A stretch of DNA of 48,708 nt, taken from positions 1 to 48,708 of the forward strand of contig JASHNU010000087.1 in the NCBI GenBank assembly GCA_030041475.1, in the 5' to 3' direction. Both the position numbers and the translations under genes were made by a program. The notes under the pieces are model-generated. The model searched no databases, was not told where the DNA came from, and was given only the letters and a program-made list of their open reading frames with translations. Positions 23,092 through 33,300 of the stretch are shown here, piece after piece (within the stretch, counting starts at the first letter, position 1; every line of letters starts with the position of its first letter). Origin of the DNA: Candidatus Sulfotelmatobacter sp. Lineage in GTDB: Bacteria; Acidobacteriota; Terriglobia; Terriglobales; Acidobacteriaceae.

Positions 23092-25242
23092 CTAGCGCGC
23101 GACTTGCACGATCAGGATCATGCCCGGATGGATGACGGCGACGTTGCGGTTGTCGCGCTTGAGGGCGGCGACGGTGGTCTTGTAGAGGCTTGCGATCGAA
23201 TACAGTGTTTCGCCAGTCTTCACTTTGTGGCGGACGATTGCCGCGACCGCCTTGTCGTCACGCTCATTTTCCGCGGTCAGGCGCTCGATCTCCGCAGACT
23301 TGGTGGCAGGGGGCTTCGCGGTAGCGGTTTCGGTGGCTTTGGATCCAGCGCCCGGTCGCTTCGACTTGCTGCGAGTGGATGCTACCTCGGTTTCATGCGA
23401 GGGCGTGACCGGCAAGTGCAGGGCGAGAACTTTGCGTCCGCTGAGGCTCGATCCGTGCAGGCCGTTCCAGCGGCGAAGCATCTGGGGCGAGACGCCGAAG
23501 TTTTCGGCCACTGATTCCACTGTATCTCCGCGGTGGACGTGATAGCGCGTGATGCGCCTCGCGTACGTCGCTGTGTCGCTCTGCGGATGCTTGCCGGGTG
23601 CGATGGGAATGACCAGCTTCGCATCGGCGTCGAGGTGCGGCGTTTCGAGGTGGTTGGCTTCTGAGATGGACTTCGCCGTGACGCGATAAGTGTGCGCAAC
23701 CGAGGCCAGCGTATCGCCGGAATGAACCGTGTGGTAACGCCACCACAGGCGCATATCCGGCGGGATCGCGGCGATGGCGGTCTGGTACTGATCTTTGGTG
23801 CCGGCGGGCAGGCGGAGAATGAATTCACCGGTGCGCGGCGTAGACAGGCGCAACAGGCTTGGATTCAGGTCCTGCAGTTCGGCCTGCGTCGAGTTCAGGC
23901 ATTGGGCGACCAAGCGCAGGTCCACGGGATAGTTGATGGTCACCGTGTCGTAGTCGGCGGGTTCGTCCATGTTGACGTCGTCCAAGCCGTACTGCGACGG
24001 ATTCTTGGCCATGATGGTCACGGCCAGAATGATGGGCACGTAGTTGCGCGTCTCACGGGGCAGAACGTTGCGGTTGTAGAGCTCCCAGAAATCGGCGAAG
24101 CCGGTGCGCTTGACGGCAGCCTGTACGGTACCAGGCCCGGAATTGTAGGCGGCCATGGCCAGATACCAGTCGCCGAACTGGCCGTAGAGATCTTTTAAGT
24201 GGCGGGCGGCAGCGCGGGTGGACTTTTCCGGATCCTGACGATCATCCACATACATGTTGTGGTAGAGGCCGTAGCCGCGGCCGCGGCTGGCCATAAACTG
24301 CCAGATGCCGCGGGCTCCGGCCCGGGAGACAGCGAGCGGATGAAATCCGCTCTCGGCCTGCGCGAGGTAAATCAGATCCTGCGGGATGCCTTCTTCCTTC
24401 AGTGTGGCCGCGATCATATCGTGGTAGCGGCCCGAGCGGGCGTAGGCGCGCTCGAACACGCCCCGTCCGCGACCCGAAAAGTAACTGATGAAGCCGGCGA
24501 CCTGCGGGGTCATCATCAGCGGTAGGTCGGAATGCGTGTGCTTGATTTCGGCTTCGGCCTTGGCCAGCGTTCCGGCGTCGGCCGACGGGGTCATGCCGTT
24601 GGTCTCGTCGATGGGCGCGGGCTCGGATTTCTGCTGCTGATCGTCGTCAGCGGTTCCCTGCGACGCGTGCTGCGAGTCGGAGTCCGCCGAAGGTCCGCCG
24701 GGATAAAGTTCGTTCACGCCTTGGACGACGCGTTCAAATTCCTTCTGCAGCCGGTCGTCGGAGCGAATGTCAAGGTGGCTATCGAGCAGGGCGTTCAGAG
24801 CGCTGTCGAAATTCTGCTTCGCGGCTTCGTCATTGCCGGCGTGGTAATTCACCAGCCCAGCCTGGTATTGCATCTCGACGTGCGAAATGAGATCGGCGAC
24901 GGGGTCGGCGGCCGGAGCTTGAGCCGCAGGCGCGGAAGATGCCGAAGTCGCAGGCACGGCTGACGGAGTAGAACTCGGCGGAGTAGAAGACGAATCCTGC
25001 GGCGTGATTTCTTCCTGCGGCGCTTTTGCCGGCTGCGTAGCAGCCTGGCGCGGAGCGGCGGCGGGCTGAATCGCGGGCGCGCTGCCGGGAGGGACAAATG
25101 AAGCCGGACGCGTCGCGCAGGAACTCGCCGCCACAATCAGAGACGCGCAAATCAAGCCTTGACCAATCAGGCTCCCGCAGAGCACTCCCCGGACTAAATG
25201 CTGGGAAACGGCACTCTGAAAATGGAGGCTGGTCAGTCGCAT
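23092..25242 (-). CDS. mltD: Membrane-bound lytic transglycosylase D-like, three LysM
   Basis: A 716-residue enzyme that cleaves glycan strands of peptidoglycan to 1,6-anhydro ends. The N-terminus is hydrophobic and ends in AASSC, a weak lipobox, followed by a long Pro/Ala/Ser-rich linker. The SLT domain (about 260-390) shows AQAESGFHPLAVSRAGARGI, with its catalytic Glu in AESGF, then WQFM and MAAYNSGPG. Three LysM repeats follow near the C-terminus, starting YHTVHSGDTLASVA, YHVHRGDTVESVAENFG and HKVKTGETLYSIASLY. Length and order are typical of MltD with extra LysM. The upstream gap has iterated ACCGG sequences. Confidence 0.93.
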   Translation of the reverse strand: MRLTSLHFQSAVSQHLVRGVLCGSLIGQGLICASLIVAASSCATRPASFVPPGSAPAIQPAAAPRQAATQPAKAPQEEITPQDSSSTPPSSTPSAVPATSASSAPAAQAPAADPVADLISHVEMQYQAGLVNYHAGNDEAAKQNFDSALNALLDSHLDIRSDDRLQKEFERVVQGVNELYPGGPSADSDSQHASQGTADDDQQQKSEPAPIDETNGMTPSADAGTLAKAEAEIKHTHSDLPLMMTPQVAGFISYFSGRGRGVFERAYARSGRYHDMIAATLKEEGIPQDLIYLAQAESGFHPLAVSRAGARGIWQFMASRGRGYGLYHNMYVDDRQDPEKSTRAAARHLKDLYGQFGDWYLAMAAYNSGPGTVQAAVKRTGFADFWELYNRNVLPRETRNYVPIILAVTIMAKNPSQYGLDDVNMDEPADYDTVTINYPVDLRLVAQCLNSTQAELQDLNPSLLRLSTPRTGEFILRLPAGTKDQYQTAIAAIPPDMRLWWRYHTVHSGDTLASVAHTYRVTAKSISEANHLETPHLDADAKLVIPIAPGKHPQSDTATYARRITRYHVHRGDTVESVAENFGVSPQMLRRWNGLHGSSLSGRKVLALHLPVTPSHETEVASTRSKSKRPGAGSKATETATAKPPATKSAEIERLTAENERDDKAVAAIVRHKVKTGETLYSIASLYKTTVAALKRDNRNVAVIHPGMILIVQVAR

Positions 25243-25326
25243 GTCCTGTTTAAGATGCGCGAGGCTCCCGCTGGCGTTGGTAACGATTCGGCTGTTAAAG
25301 CCCGGTGAATTCTACCAAAAATCGTA

Positions 25327-25410
25327 ACCGGATGATCACCCGGGGTCAATCGCCGAAAAGGCACCGGGGTGGTTACTTTAGGCACCGGGCAAAAACAGTT
25401 ACCGGGGTGG
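25327..25410. repeat. Iterated ACCGG(GG) elements upstream of mltD
   Basis: ACCGG occurs at 25327, 25363, 25384 and 25401. AGGCACCGGG is repeated exactly 21 bp apart (25359 and 25380), and ACCGGGGTGG occurs at 25363 and 25401. No gene fits the 190-bp gap. These could be regulator sites or a small decayed repeat. Confidence 0.35.
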
Positions 25411-25432
25411 CTCCAAGGCGTGCGCCGTCTTC

Positions 25433-25891
25433 TCACACCCGCCAATAGTCCGGCCGCCAGACCTGGATGGCTTTCTTGATGTCGGCGCGGGAGAGCTTCT
25501 CACTCAAGCTGCGCTCAACCAGCTTGGGAATTTCGGCATCAGAGGCGAAGCGCAAGCCGCAGAGCTGATCTTCGGTCAGTTCGGGAATGCGCGAGCGCAA
25601 CGGCTCGGCGAGAAGCTGCGTAAGGCGCAAACGCTCTTCCAAGCGAATAACGCGGTCCTGCATCTTAAGTGAGTAGAGGCGAATTTTGAAAACCGCGGTC
25701 AGGAGTGCGGCGGCGAGCACGACCAGCAGGAAGGCATGAATATGATCGAACAGGCCGCCTTCAGCGATGTGGGCAAAGAAGTGGATGAGTGCAAAGAGCA
25801 GGCCCAACCCGAAAACTGGTAGCACGAAGAAATGAAACGGCGGATCAAGGCGCGTGTGATTGGCGTAGGTCTGAGGATGCTTTTCGGCCAT
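25433..25891 (-). CDS. DUF6526-like membrane protein
   Basis: A 152-residue protein starting MAEKHPQTYANHTRLDPPFH. Two hydrophobic helices (FFVLPVFGLGLLFALIHFFA and HAFLLVVLAAALLTAVF) are followed by YSLKMQDRVIRLEERLRLTQ, a long helix, and IKKAIQVWRPDYWRV at the end. This pattern (NHTR, two helices, QDR.IRLEERLR, RFASD, WRPD) is what I recall for the DUF6526 family, whose function is unknown. The ATG at 25889-25891 is chosen over an upstream opening that overlaps the hydrolase gene. It lies 62 bp after the isochorismatase-like gene. Confidence 0.8.
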   Translation of the reverse strand: MAEKHPQTYANHTRLDPPFHFFVLPVFGLGLLFALIHFFAHIAEGGLFDHIHAFLLVVLAAALLTAVFKIRLYSLKMQDRVIRLEERLRLTQLLAEPLRSRIPELTEDQLCGLRFASDAEIPKLVERSLSEKLSRADIKKAIQVWRPDYWRV

Positions 25892-25953
25892 GCTGAACTC
25901 CAGTCGGAAAACGTAGCCGTCAGGAAACGTGCAAGTGTAGCAGAGCACGGAGA

Positions 25954-26568
25954 TTAAGCGGGAGCAGAGTTGCGAGAAGTCCGCGCACGCCCTTTGTTGT
26001 TTCCCCGTCTCGCCAGGATCTGATCGGATGCGACTACGCGGACGCAATGCTCGCCGGCCTCGAAGCCATCCAGCAGGTTGTTGTGGTGAGCGATGATCCG
26101 TTCAAAGGTGAGCGCTCCTACATCGGCCGACATGTGTCCGTCTGCCACCAGCGTCACATCGTAACCCAAACTGACAGCACGGCGAACTGTGGTGTCGACG
26201 CAGTATTGCGTCCAGCAGCCGGCAACGATGAGGCGGCGGACCTGGCGTCGGTCAAGTTCGGAAGATAGCGTGGTTTCGAAAAACGAATCGCAGGCTGTTT
26301 TGTGAATGACAGGGTCGCCGGGAGCGGGCGCGATTTGAGCGCGGATTTCCCAGCCGGGCGTGCCTCGTTGCAGAAGATGGCCCGCCGGGCCTTGATGCTG
26401 GATAAACAGCACTGGAACGCCGTGCGCGCGGGCTCGTTGAATCAGTGCGGCGATTCTTGCGACAACGGCATCGAGGGCAGCGTTCGTTTCAACCGGTCGT
26501 GGCAGGTTGGGGACGGCCAGAATATCGTTCTGAACGTCGATCACAACGAGAGCTTCGTTCTCCGCCAT
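25954..26568 (-). CDS. Isochorismatase-family cysteine hydrolase
   Basis: A 204-residue protein with the Asp-Lys-Cys triad of the family: Asp11 in VVIDVQND, Lys90 in VIHKTACDSFF, and Cys123 in GCWTQYCVDTT. Members include nicotinamidases, carbamoylases and true isochorismatases, and the substrate is not evident here. Gln13 and the FIQHQGP segment near the metal site are normal for the group. The C-terminal tail (ARRGNNKGRARTSRN) is basic and probably disordered. It is divergent from the quinone oxidoreductase pair, with 83 bp between starts. It may be transcribed with the downstream DUF6526-like gene. Confidence 0.88.
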   Translation of the reverse strand: MAENEALVVIDVQNDILAVPNLPRPVETNAALDAVVARIAALIQRARAHGVPVLFIQHQGPAGHLLQRGTPGWEIRAQIAPAPGDPVIHKTACDSFFETTLSSELDRRQVRRLIVAGCWTQYCVDTTVRRAVSLGYDVTLVADGHMSADVGALTFERIIAHHNNLLDGFEAGEHCVRVVASDQILARRGNNKGRARTSRNSAPA

Positions 26569-26651
26569 GGCTGCATACAGAATACCAAGGCTCGCGTGTA
26601 GAATCTCAGGTTGCCGGAATCTTTCTGAGACGTTACGAATCGAATTTTTCC

Positions 26652-27620
26652 ATGAAAGCCATTCAGGTCAAGCAAGTTGGTGGGCCGGAGGCGATGGAAC
26701 TGGTGGGGCTGCCGGTTCCCGAGCCGAGGGCGAGTGAGGCGGTGGTGAAACTGGCCGCCTCGGGTGTGAACTTTATTGACGTCTACAACCGCGAGGGACG
26801 ATACAAGGTCGCGCTACCGTTTGTGCTCGGGCAAGAGGGCGCGGGCACGGTTACGGCAGTCGGCGCGGATGTAAAGTCCGTGAAGCCGGGCGACCGCGTG
26901 GCGTGGGCCAGCGTGCTGGGATCGTACGCGGAATATGCAGCCGTGCCGGCCGAGCGGCTGGTGCCGGTTCCGGCGGGAGTGACGGATGAGCAGGCCGCGG
27001 CGACAATGCTGCAGGGGATGACGGCGCATTATCTCTCGCACGACACGTTCCCCCTGAAGCGGGGCCAGACGGCGCTGGTGCACGCGGCGGCGGGCGGTGT
27101 GGGACTGCTGCTGACGCAGATGGCGCACAACATCGGAGCGCACGTGATTGCGACAGTCTCGACTGAGGAGAAAGCGAAGCTGGCGCGGGAAGCGGGCGCG
27201 GACGAAATCATTCTGTATACGCAGCAGGACTTCGAGACCGAGACCAAGCGCCTGACCGCCGGCAAGGGCGTGGATGTCGTGTATGACTCGGTCGGGAAGA
27301 CGACGTTTGAAAAAGGGCTGAACGTGCTTCGGCCGCGCGGGATGATGGTGCTGTATGGAGGGTCGAGCGGCGCAGTACCGCCGTTTGATCTGATTGCGCT
27401 CTCGCAGAAAGGATCTCTGTTCGTGACGCGGCCCACGCTGGGGTACTACACGCTGACGCGCGAGGAATTGTTAGCGCGGTCGGGCGCGGTGTTTGGCATG
27501 ATTGGCGCGGGCAAGCTCAAGCTAAGAATTGAGCATACGTATCCTTTGGCTCAGGCGCAAAAGGCGCACCGCGAGCTGGAAGGAAGAAAGACGACGGGGA
27601 AGCTGCTGCTAATTCCGTAA
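26652..27620 (+). CDS. NADPH:quinone oxidoreductase-type MDR protein (copy 1)
   Basis: A 322-residue member of the zinc-free medium-chain dehydrogenase/reductase family, of the QOR type. The N-terminal GroES-like domain starts MKAIQVKQVGGPEAMELV and contains GVNFIDVYNREGRY. The nucleotide site reads AAAGGVGLLLTQMA (AAXGGVG, NADPH type). VDVVYDSVGKTTFEKGLNVL and LYGGSSGAVPPFD complete the signature. It would reduce quinones or alkenals. The ATG at 26652 is the conserved-looking start; no good ribosome-binding site precedes it. A closely similar gene of identical length follows 27 bp downstream. Confidence 0.93.
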   Translation: MKAIQVKQVGGPEAMELVGLPVPEPRASEAVVKLAASGVNFIDVYNREGRYKVALPFVLGQEGAGTVTAVGADVKSVKPGDRVAWASVLGSYAEYAAVPAERLVPVPAGVTDEQAAATMLQGMTAHYLSHDTFPLKRGQTALVHAAAGGVGLLLTQMAHNIGAHVIATVSTEEKAKLAREAGADEIILYTQQDFETETKRLTAGKGVDVVYDSVGKTTFEKGLNVLRPRGMMVLYGGSSGAVPPFDLIALSQKGSLFVTRPTLGYYTLTREELLARSGAVFGMIGAGKLKLRIEHTYPLAQAQKAHRELEGRKTTGKLLLIP

Positions 27621-27647
27621 GCTGCGGCCGACGTCCAGGGAACTAGC

Positions 27648-28616
27648 ATGAGAGCAATTCGCATCGAGCGCACGGGCGGGCCGGAAGTCATGCATCTCGC
27701 GGATGTTCCCACGCCGCAGCCGAAGCCGGGCGAGGCGCTCATTCGAGTCTCGATCGCAGGAGTGAATTCGATTGACGGCAACTTCCGCGACGGAAGTTTC
27801 TGGACACCGCTGCCCTTTATTCCGGGGCAGGAGGGCGTGGGCACGGTTGAGACAGTAGGCGCGCAAGCAAAACTGGTAAGGGCAGGCGACCGCGTCGCCT
27901 GGAGCGGCACGCTGGGATCGTATGCCGAATACGTGGCTGTGCCCGAGGACCGGCTGGTGCCGATTCCACCGACGATCAGCGATGAGCAGGCGGCGGCCGC
28001 GATGATGCATGGGCTGACGGCGCATTATCTGGTGAATGACGCGCACAAACTGAAGGCCGGCGAAACGGCGCTGGTGCATGCGGCAGCGGGCGGCGTGGGG
28101 CTGCTCGTGGTGCAGCTTGCGCATGCCGCCGGGGCACGCGTGATTGGCACGGTTTCAAGCGATGAGAAGGCGCGGCTGGCACGGGAAGCGGGAGCGGATG
28201 AGGTCATCGTCTACACGCGGCGGGATTTCGAGCCGGAGGTGCAGCGGCTGACCGGCGGCAAGGGCGTGGACGTCGTGTATGACGGTGTGGGCAAGGCGAC
28301 GTTCGAGAAAAATCTGAACGTGATGCGGTTGCGCGGGATGCTCGTGCTTTACGGCATGTCGAGCGGGGCAGTACCGCCGGTGGATCCAGCGAAGCTGTCG
28401 GAAAAAGGATCACTGTACATGGCGCGCACCACGTTGGCGCACTTCACTGCAACGCGCGAGGAATTGCTGTCGCGAACGAGCGCGCTGTTTGGCATGATCG
28501 CGGCGGGCACGCTGCAGCTGCGGATTGCCAAAAAGTATCCGCTAGCTGAGGCGCCCGATGCGCATCGCGACTTGGAAGCCCACAAGCTGTCGGGGAAGCT
28601 GCTGCTGGTGGTGTGA
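27648..28616 (+). CDS. NADPH:quinone oxidoreductase-type MDR protein (copy 2)
   Basis: A 322-residue paralogue of the preceding gene, alignable without gaps over most of its length. It starts MRAIRIERTGGPEVMHLADV and has the same AAAGGVGLLVVQLA nucleotide site. The substrate loop differs: NSIDGNFRDGSFW replaces NFIDVYNREGRY. That change near the active site suggests different substrate preference after tandem duplication. It lies 27 bp after copy 1 on the same strand and is almost surely co-transcribed. No zinc ligands of alcohol dehydrogenases are present. Physiological substrate is unknown. Confidence 0.92.
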   Translation: MRAIRIERTGGPEVMHLADVPTPQPKPGEALIRVSIAGVNSIDGNFRDGSFWTPLPFIPGQEGVGTVETVGAQAKLVRAGDRVAWSGTLGSYAEYVAVPEDRLVPIPPTISDEQAAAAMMHGLTAHYLVNDAHKLKAGETALVHAAAGGVGLLVVQLAHAAGARVIGTVSSDEKARLAREAGADEVIVYTRRDFEPEVQRLTGGKGVDVVYDGVGKATFEKNLNVMRLRGMLVLYGMSSGAVPPVDPAKLSEKGSLYMARTTLAHFTATREELLSRTSALFGMIAAGTLQLRIAKKYPLAEAPDAHRDLEAHKLSGKLLLVV

Positions 28617-28768
28617 CGAGCTTAACCCCGCAAGAGCGTTGATCGGCTCGCAGATTCCATTCGCCAATCCCGTTTCGGGATCGCTCCAAGAAATTTCTAA
28701 TTCCTTTGGGCCTCGATCACTTGAAATTGTCCCGGCCGGTAATAGAGTGGCCTCATCGGAGGCAAGAC

Positions 28769-29455
28769 ATGAGGACATTCATTGCGGCGGCAATGCTGAT
28801 GGCAGTATCTGTAGCCCACGGGCAGGAAGCTCCGAAAGTGTACTTAGCTGCACAATCGTCGGGCAACGTTTGGACTGCCGTTCGTGACCAGACTCAGGAA
28901 ATGGCCAAAGACTTCGCCAAGGACTGCCCGAAAGTCAGGGTCACGGTAAGCCAAGAGCAGGCCGATTATGAGCTTGCCCTGAGTCACATCGAGCTCGGTC
29001 TGATCAACCGGATGAATCAGATTAGAGTGTCGGACGCGTTAGGTAATGTGCTTACGGCCAAGGACGTGCGCAGCATAAACGGTGGCATGAAGCAGGCCTG
29101 TTCCCTGATACTCGAAGACTGGTCGAAGCAATCTGACACACGTTCGAAGCTGGTCAACGCCATCAATGGCTCGTTTCAAAAGCGTGGCGTTCTCGGGTAC
29201 GCCGAGATCACTGGTGACCAGCTCACCGTCCACAGCGAACACGCCGATGCGATGCGGTTCCATATGGCCTTGGCCGATTCCAGGCATCTTTCGTACGTCC
29301 GGCGGGCGGGAATTCTGACCTACGTATACACGAATGACGCTGATAAGAACTTCGTCTACGACGTGAGGTCCGGCCACATTGTCTCGCCGAGCAAGCCGGC
29401 CCCTTCTCAGACATCGGCGGAGGGCGTGCCGACCGCGGAGAGTCGCCCGCAATAA
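28769..29455 (+). CDS. Secreted hypothetical protein
   Basis: A 228-residue protein with a clear signal peptide (MRTFIAAAMLMAVSVAHGQ). The mature part starts EAPKVYLAAQSSGNVWTAVR. A segment, CPKVRVTVSQEQADYELALS, reads like the N-terminal part of outer-membrane or periplasmic alpha/beta domains that assess stress proteins in Acidobacteriota. The C-terminal 35 residues are low in complexity. GGAGG 6 nt before the ATG fixes the start. No enzymatic motif is seen. It follows the oxidoreductase pair by 152 bp and may be independent. Confidence 0.72.
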   Translation: MRTFIAAAMLMAVSVAHGQEAPKVYLAAQSSGNVWTAVRDQTQEMAKDFAKDCPKVRVTVSQEQADYELALSHIELGLINRMNQIRVSDALGNVLTAKDVRSINGGMKQACSLILEDWSKQSDTRSKLVNAINGSFQKRGVLGYAEITGDQLTVHSEHADAMRFHMALADSRHLSYVRRAGILTYVYTNDADKNFVYDVRSGHIVSPSKPAPSQTSAEGVPTAESRPQ

Positions 29456-29467
29456 CAGGACTCGGCC

Positions 29468-30145
29468 TCAGGAATGATCAGAATCCCGCGACCGTGAATA
29501 GCACCTCGCATACTCGGGCGCCAAGCGCAATGGATCCAGCTTTGAATCACTGATCGGAGTGCCAGCTCTCATCTCCAGCGGCACGACTCCGGCCCAGGTG
29601 GGGAAAGAATAATCTTCCTCGTCGTCAATCGGCGGACCGGTACGAACTTTTGCCGAGAATTCTTCAATCGGTACGCGCAGAACGGACGTCTGTTTCAGTT
29701 CGCGTTCGTTGGGCTGGCGAGCGTCATCCCAGCGCCCGGGCAGGATGTGCTCGGAAAGCACGCGCAACCCGGCAAGCTTTTCTTCCGGATCATTCACCAA
29801 TGTAGCCTTCCCCAGAATGACGACCGAACGGTAATTCATCGAGTGATTGAAAACAGAGCGGGCGAGCACGAGTCCGTCGAGCAGGGTGACGGTCACGCAG
29901 ACGGGCGCGCCCTCTTTTTGTATCTGGCGTAGCATGCGGCTGGCGGCGGAACCGTGAATGAAAAGATCCGCGCCTCTGCGGCCGTACGAAGTGGGAATGA
30001 CGTAAGGTTGGCCGTCGGCGACGAAGCCGATGTGGCAGATGAGACCTTCGTCGAGGATGCGGTAGACAGTCTCGCGATCGTAGACGCCACGATGCGGTTC
30101 GCGGACCACACGGGTGCGCGCAGTGGGCATTTGAGTTTCAGGCAT
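29468..30145 (-). CDS. Pyridoxamine 5'-phosphate oxidase-like (NimA-type) flavin-binding protein
   Basis: A 225-residue protein with the split-barrel fold of the PNPOx-like group. REPHRGVYDRETVYRILDEG, then LICHIGFVADGQPYVIPTSY, is the usual start of this family. It continues LFIHGSAASRMLRQI and ARSVFNHSMNYRSVVILGKA. Such proteins bind FMN, F420 or haem. The NimA branch includes nitroimidazole reductases, but the substrate cannot be told here. The ATG at 30145 is preferred to a TTG at 30166. It is convergent with the secreted protein gene, with 12 bp between stops. Confidence 0.85.
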   Translation of the reverse strand: MPETQMPTARTRVVREPHRGVYDRETVYRILDEGLICHIGFVADGQPYVIPTSYGRRGADLFIHGSAASRMLRQIQKEGAPVCVTVTLLDGLVLARSVFNHSMNYRSVVILGKATLVNDPEEKLAGLRVLSEHILPGRWDDARQPNERELKQTSVLRVPIEEFSAKVRTGPPIDDEEDYSFPTWAGVVPLEMRAGTPISDSKLDPLRLAPEYARCYSRSRDSDHS

Positions 30146-30218
30146 GGAGGGACGAACTCCGGGCAAGCGCCAAGGATCAACGACGGGTAAAGAGTCAGTT
30201 TATCATCGCGCAGGTTGC

Positions 30219-30290
30219 CTCCATCCTGCGGCGCAGAGAACGCGCCTCGGGATGATAAGTCAGCTATGAGCTGTGAGCTATGAGCCATGA
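30219..30290. repeat. REP-like palindrome plus heptad repeat
   Basis: A palindrome with arms CATCC..CGGCG and CGCC..GGGATG (30219-30255) is followed by a heptad array at 30258-30290: TCAGCTA, TGAGCTG, TGAGCTA, TGAGCCA, TGAGG. Palindrome and heptad also occur together at 2572-2650. Confidence 0.55.
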
Positions 30291-30323
30291 GGCAATCAGG
30301 GCTTGGTCATTGCTCACCGCTCG

Positions 30324-33300
30324 CTACCAATTCAACTTCATGGCGAACTGGAACTGGCGCGGATCGTATGCGGCAGTGGCCTGGCCGGCGTTGGTGAACA
30401 GCGGGCTGACGGCCGACACGTTGTTCTTGTTGGCGATGTTAAACATGTCGGCGATCAGGTCCAGGCTCATGCGCTCGGTGAAATTAATCCGCCGGGCAAG
30501 CCGCATGTCGCCAAAAACGACCCAAGGCTGCACGCCGCCATTGCGGCCAAAATTACCGTCCAGCGAGAGCAAGGTGCCGTTGAAATCAGCGAGACAAGGC
30601 TCCTGGAACATGCCAGTCGGCGAGAATTTCGAAGCCACCGGTGCGTTGCCGAAAGGAGCTGCAGTGCAGGCGGGATTGACAAAGGTGTTGGGGCGTCCGG
30701 TGAGAGACGACAGCTGCAGGTTGTCGTCGTCGCCCGTAATGATGTTGAAGGGGCGGCCCGAAGCGACTTCCAGCAAGGGGGCAAACGTCCAGTTGCTGAA
30801 GAACTTGCTGCCAAATCCGTTGCCGCCCAGGTGGCCGCTCTGGTAGACACCGCTGAAAACGAGGCGGTGACGTTGATCAAACAGCGACGTGGAGCGCTCT
30901 ATACCGGGATAGTAACTGTCCTGCGGCGTGAGCGTGGACTGCAAGTCCGTGGAATCGTCGATGGCATGGGAATAGGTGTAAGACGCGAGAAACTCGTAGT
31001 GGTTGCCGAAGCGCTTGCGCAAGTTCGCGGTCAGTCCGTTGTAGATGGAGCTGCCATTCGAATAATTCGCGTCCATATCCCCGAAGGGGACGCAGCCGGC
31101 GAAGGTGGCAGGATTGCAGCTCGCGTTGAATCCGGGGATGGTCGCCGCGAGCGCAGTCGCCTGCGCGATGCAGGCGGGGTCGATTGTGGCGTAGAGCCCA
31201 GCAATCGAGGGATTGATACCGCCCGGACGGAAGAAGTTCATGAGCGAGGCATCAACAAACGGATAGGGACCAAGGGGACCCCCGGCCGGGTTGCATGCAC
31301 CTACAACCGTAAAGGGGCTCGAAAAACTCAGGCCGTCGGCCGCAGCCGCCAAAAAGTTGGAAGTCATCAGATCTCCGCGCACCGCGTTGGCGTTGATGGG
31401 CCGATTCAGATGACGCCCGCCGTTGAAGTTGTAGGCCAGGCTGAGGGCGAAGCCTCCGCCGAGGTCGCGCTCCACCGTGAAGTTGGCTTGCTGCGCGTAG
31501 GCGTAGACGAAGCCCTTCTGCTGCGGATAGCCGAACGGCTGGAATCCGAGCGGCAGGAAGGTGGAGGGATTGAGGTAGTTCTGGTTCAGGAAGATCGACT
31601 GGGCCGGAGAAGAAACGCCACAGTTCGTGCCGGCAGAACCGCACGAGAAAAGCGTGGTGCCGGGCGAGTAGTTCAAAAGCGCCAGGGCGGCGGGATTGAC
31701 CGTCGGTGTGCATGGGTTCGAAGTCAGGTTCGTTGCTGTCGCTGAGGGAACGAGTCCCTGAAAGATTTCGACCGCATTCAAATTTCCCGGTTGACCGGGT
31801 CCGGCGCATGGCGTTCCCGGTCCGAAAGCGAGTTGTCCGCTGGTGGAACCGTCGGAGGCGTCCCCTAGGAAATACAGGCCAAGCAGGGGGTGATCGTAGA
31901 AAATGCCGTAGGAGGCGCGGAGCACGGTTTTTCCGTCTCCGTTGGGATCGATGGCCACGCCGATGCGGGGCTGAAAGTTGTGGGTTGCGGTGTTAATGCC
32001 CTTCTGCAGGCCGAGCAGGTTGTAGGCAGCCTCGGCAATGGGTGAACCGATGGGCTTGAGCGTGGGCGGAATTTCGATGTCGTAGCGCAAGCCGTAGTTG
32101 AGGGTGAAGTTGGGGTTGACGCGCCAGGAATCCTGCCAGAATGCGCCGATGGGAATGTTATGGAAGGAGTCGCTGGGGCTGCCCAAGCCTTGGATGACGT
32201 CGGCGGGAATGCCGGCTCCATAGGCCTGAACAGGGGAAAGACCGGGACCAGCCGGGAGTCCCAAGTCGGCCGCCGATACCGAGCCGATATCGACCACGCC
32301 GCCGTAGTTCACGGTGAAAATGGCGTTAATCGGGATGTAGTTCAGGTCGAAGCCGAACTTGGTGTTGTGTCGGCCGATGGTCCAGGAGAAGTTGTCGGTG
32401 AACTGGTAGCGCTGCTCGGTGCGCTGGATGTAGGAATAGGGCTCGCGGCCGAAGTAGCCGTATCCGGGAATGTTGACCGCAGGGTCCGCGCCCAGCTGCG
32501 TTTGCGTGTTGTAGAAGTAGGCGAGACCTCGGCGGGCGTACTGGAAGCGGAATTCGTTCACTTTGTCGTTGCCGATGGTCCAGGTATCTTGCGCGGTTCC
32601 GGCAACGTCGCGGAAGGTTTGTTGCGACGTGCGGGAATAGGAGTTTTGTCCGAAGGGCTGGTCCTGGCCGCCGACTTCGATGCCGGTGATGGTGCTGGGG
32701 CTGACGTTGGCGCGCAGCATCAGGCGGTTGCTTGTGCTGAAGTTGTGATCGATGCGCAGCGAGTAGACGCTGGTACCCTCGAACACAGGGTAGTTTCCGG
32801 TCTGGGAATTCAGAGTTTGAAATGCTGCCGGGATGCCGCCACAGATGGGGCCGGTGTTCTGGCAGGTAGTGATGAACTGGGCGAGCGGATTGGTCCCATT
32901 GATAGGGGTGGGCAGTATGCCCAGTCCGACCAGAGCCGCAAACGATGCCGGATATTGTCCGGTGAGGGCGACGCTGGAACTCGCTCCAGCCAGAATGGCG
33001 TATTCCTGAGCAAGCGGTAGCTCGGTGCTGGCGACGCTGTTGATGAACGACACTTGGCCGGGAGTAGCCTGAAGGTCGAACGTCCCCGTTGGTGCACCGA
33101 AGAGCGCAGAGGCGTCAAAGTTGCACAGGCCGAAGCTGCCTGAACCCTGCAGGCCGGCTGCGGAGCACAGTGCTGGATTTGCTTGTCCAATCGACGAGAA
33201 TCCGGTTTCATGCCGGCGAGTGATTTCGTAGGCGAAATAGAAATATGTCTTGTCTTTCTTGATCGGGCCGCCGAAAGCGGCCCCGGCCTGCACGCGCGTA

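Noticed and set aside
25233-25445. 70-codon minus-strand frame upstream of mltD
   Set aside because: It consists of the ACCGG-repeat spacer, is Pro/Arg-rich and has no start context.
30303-31745. 480-codon plus-strand frame opposite the TonB receptor
   Set aside because: It is antisense to a clear outer-membrane receptor gene in GC-rich DNA. No recognisable domain or start context.
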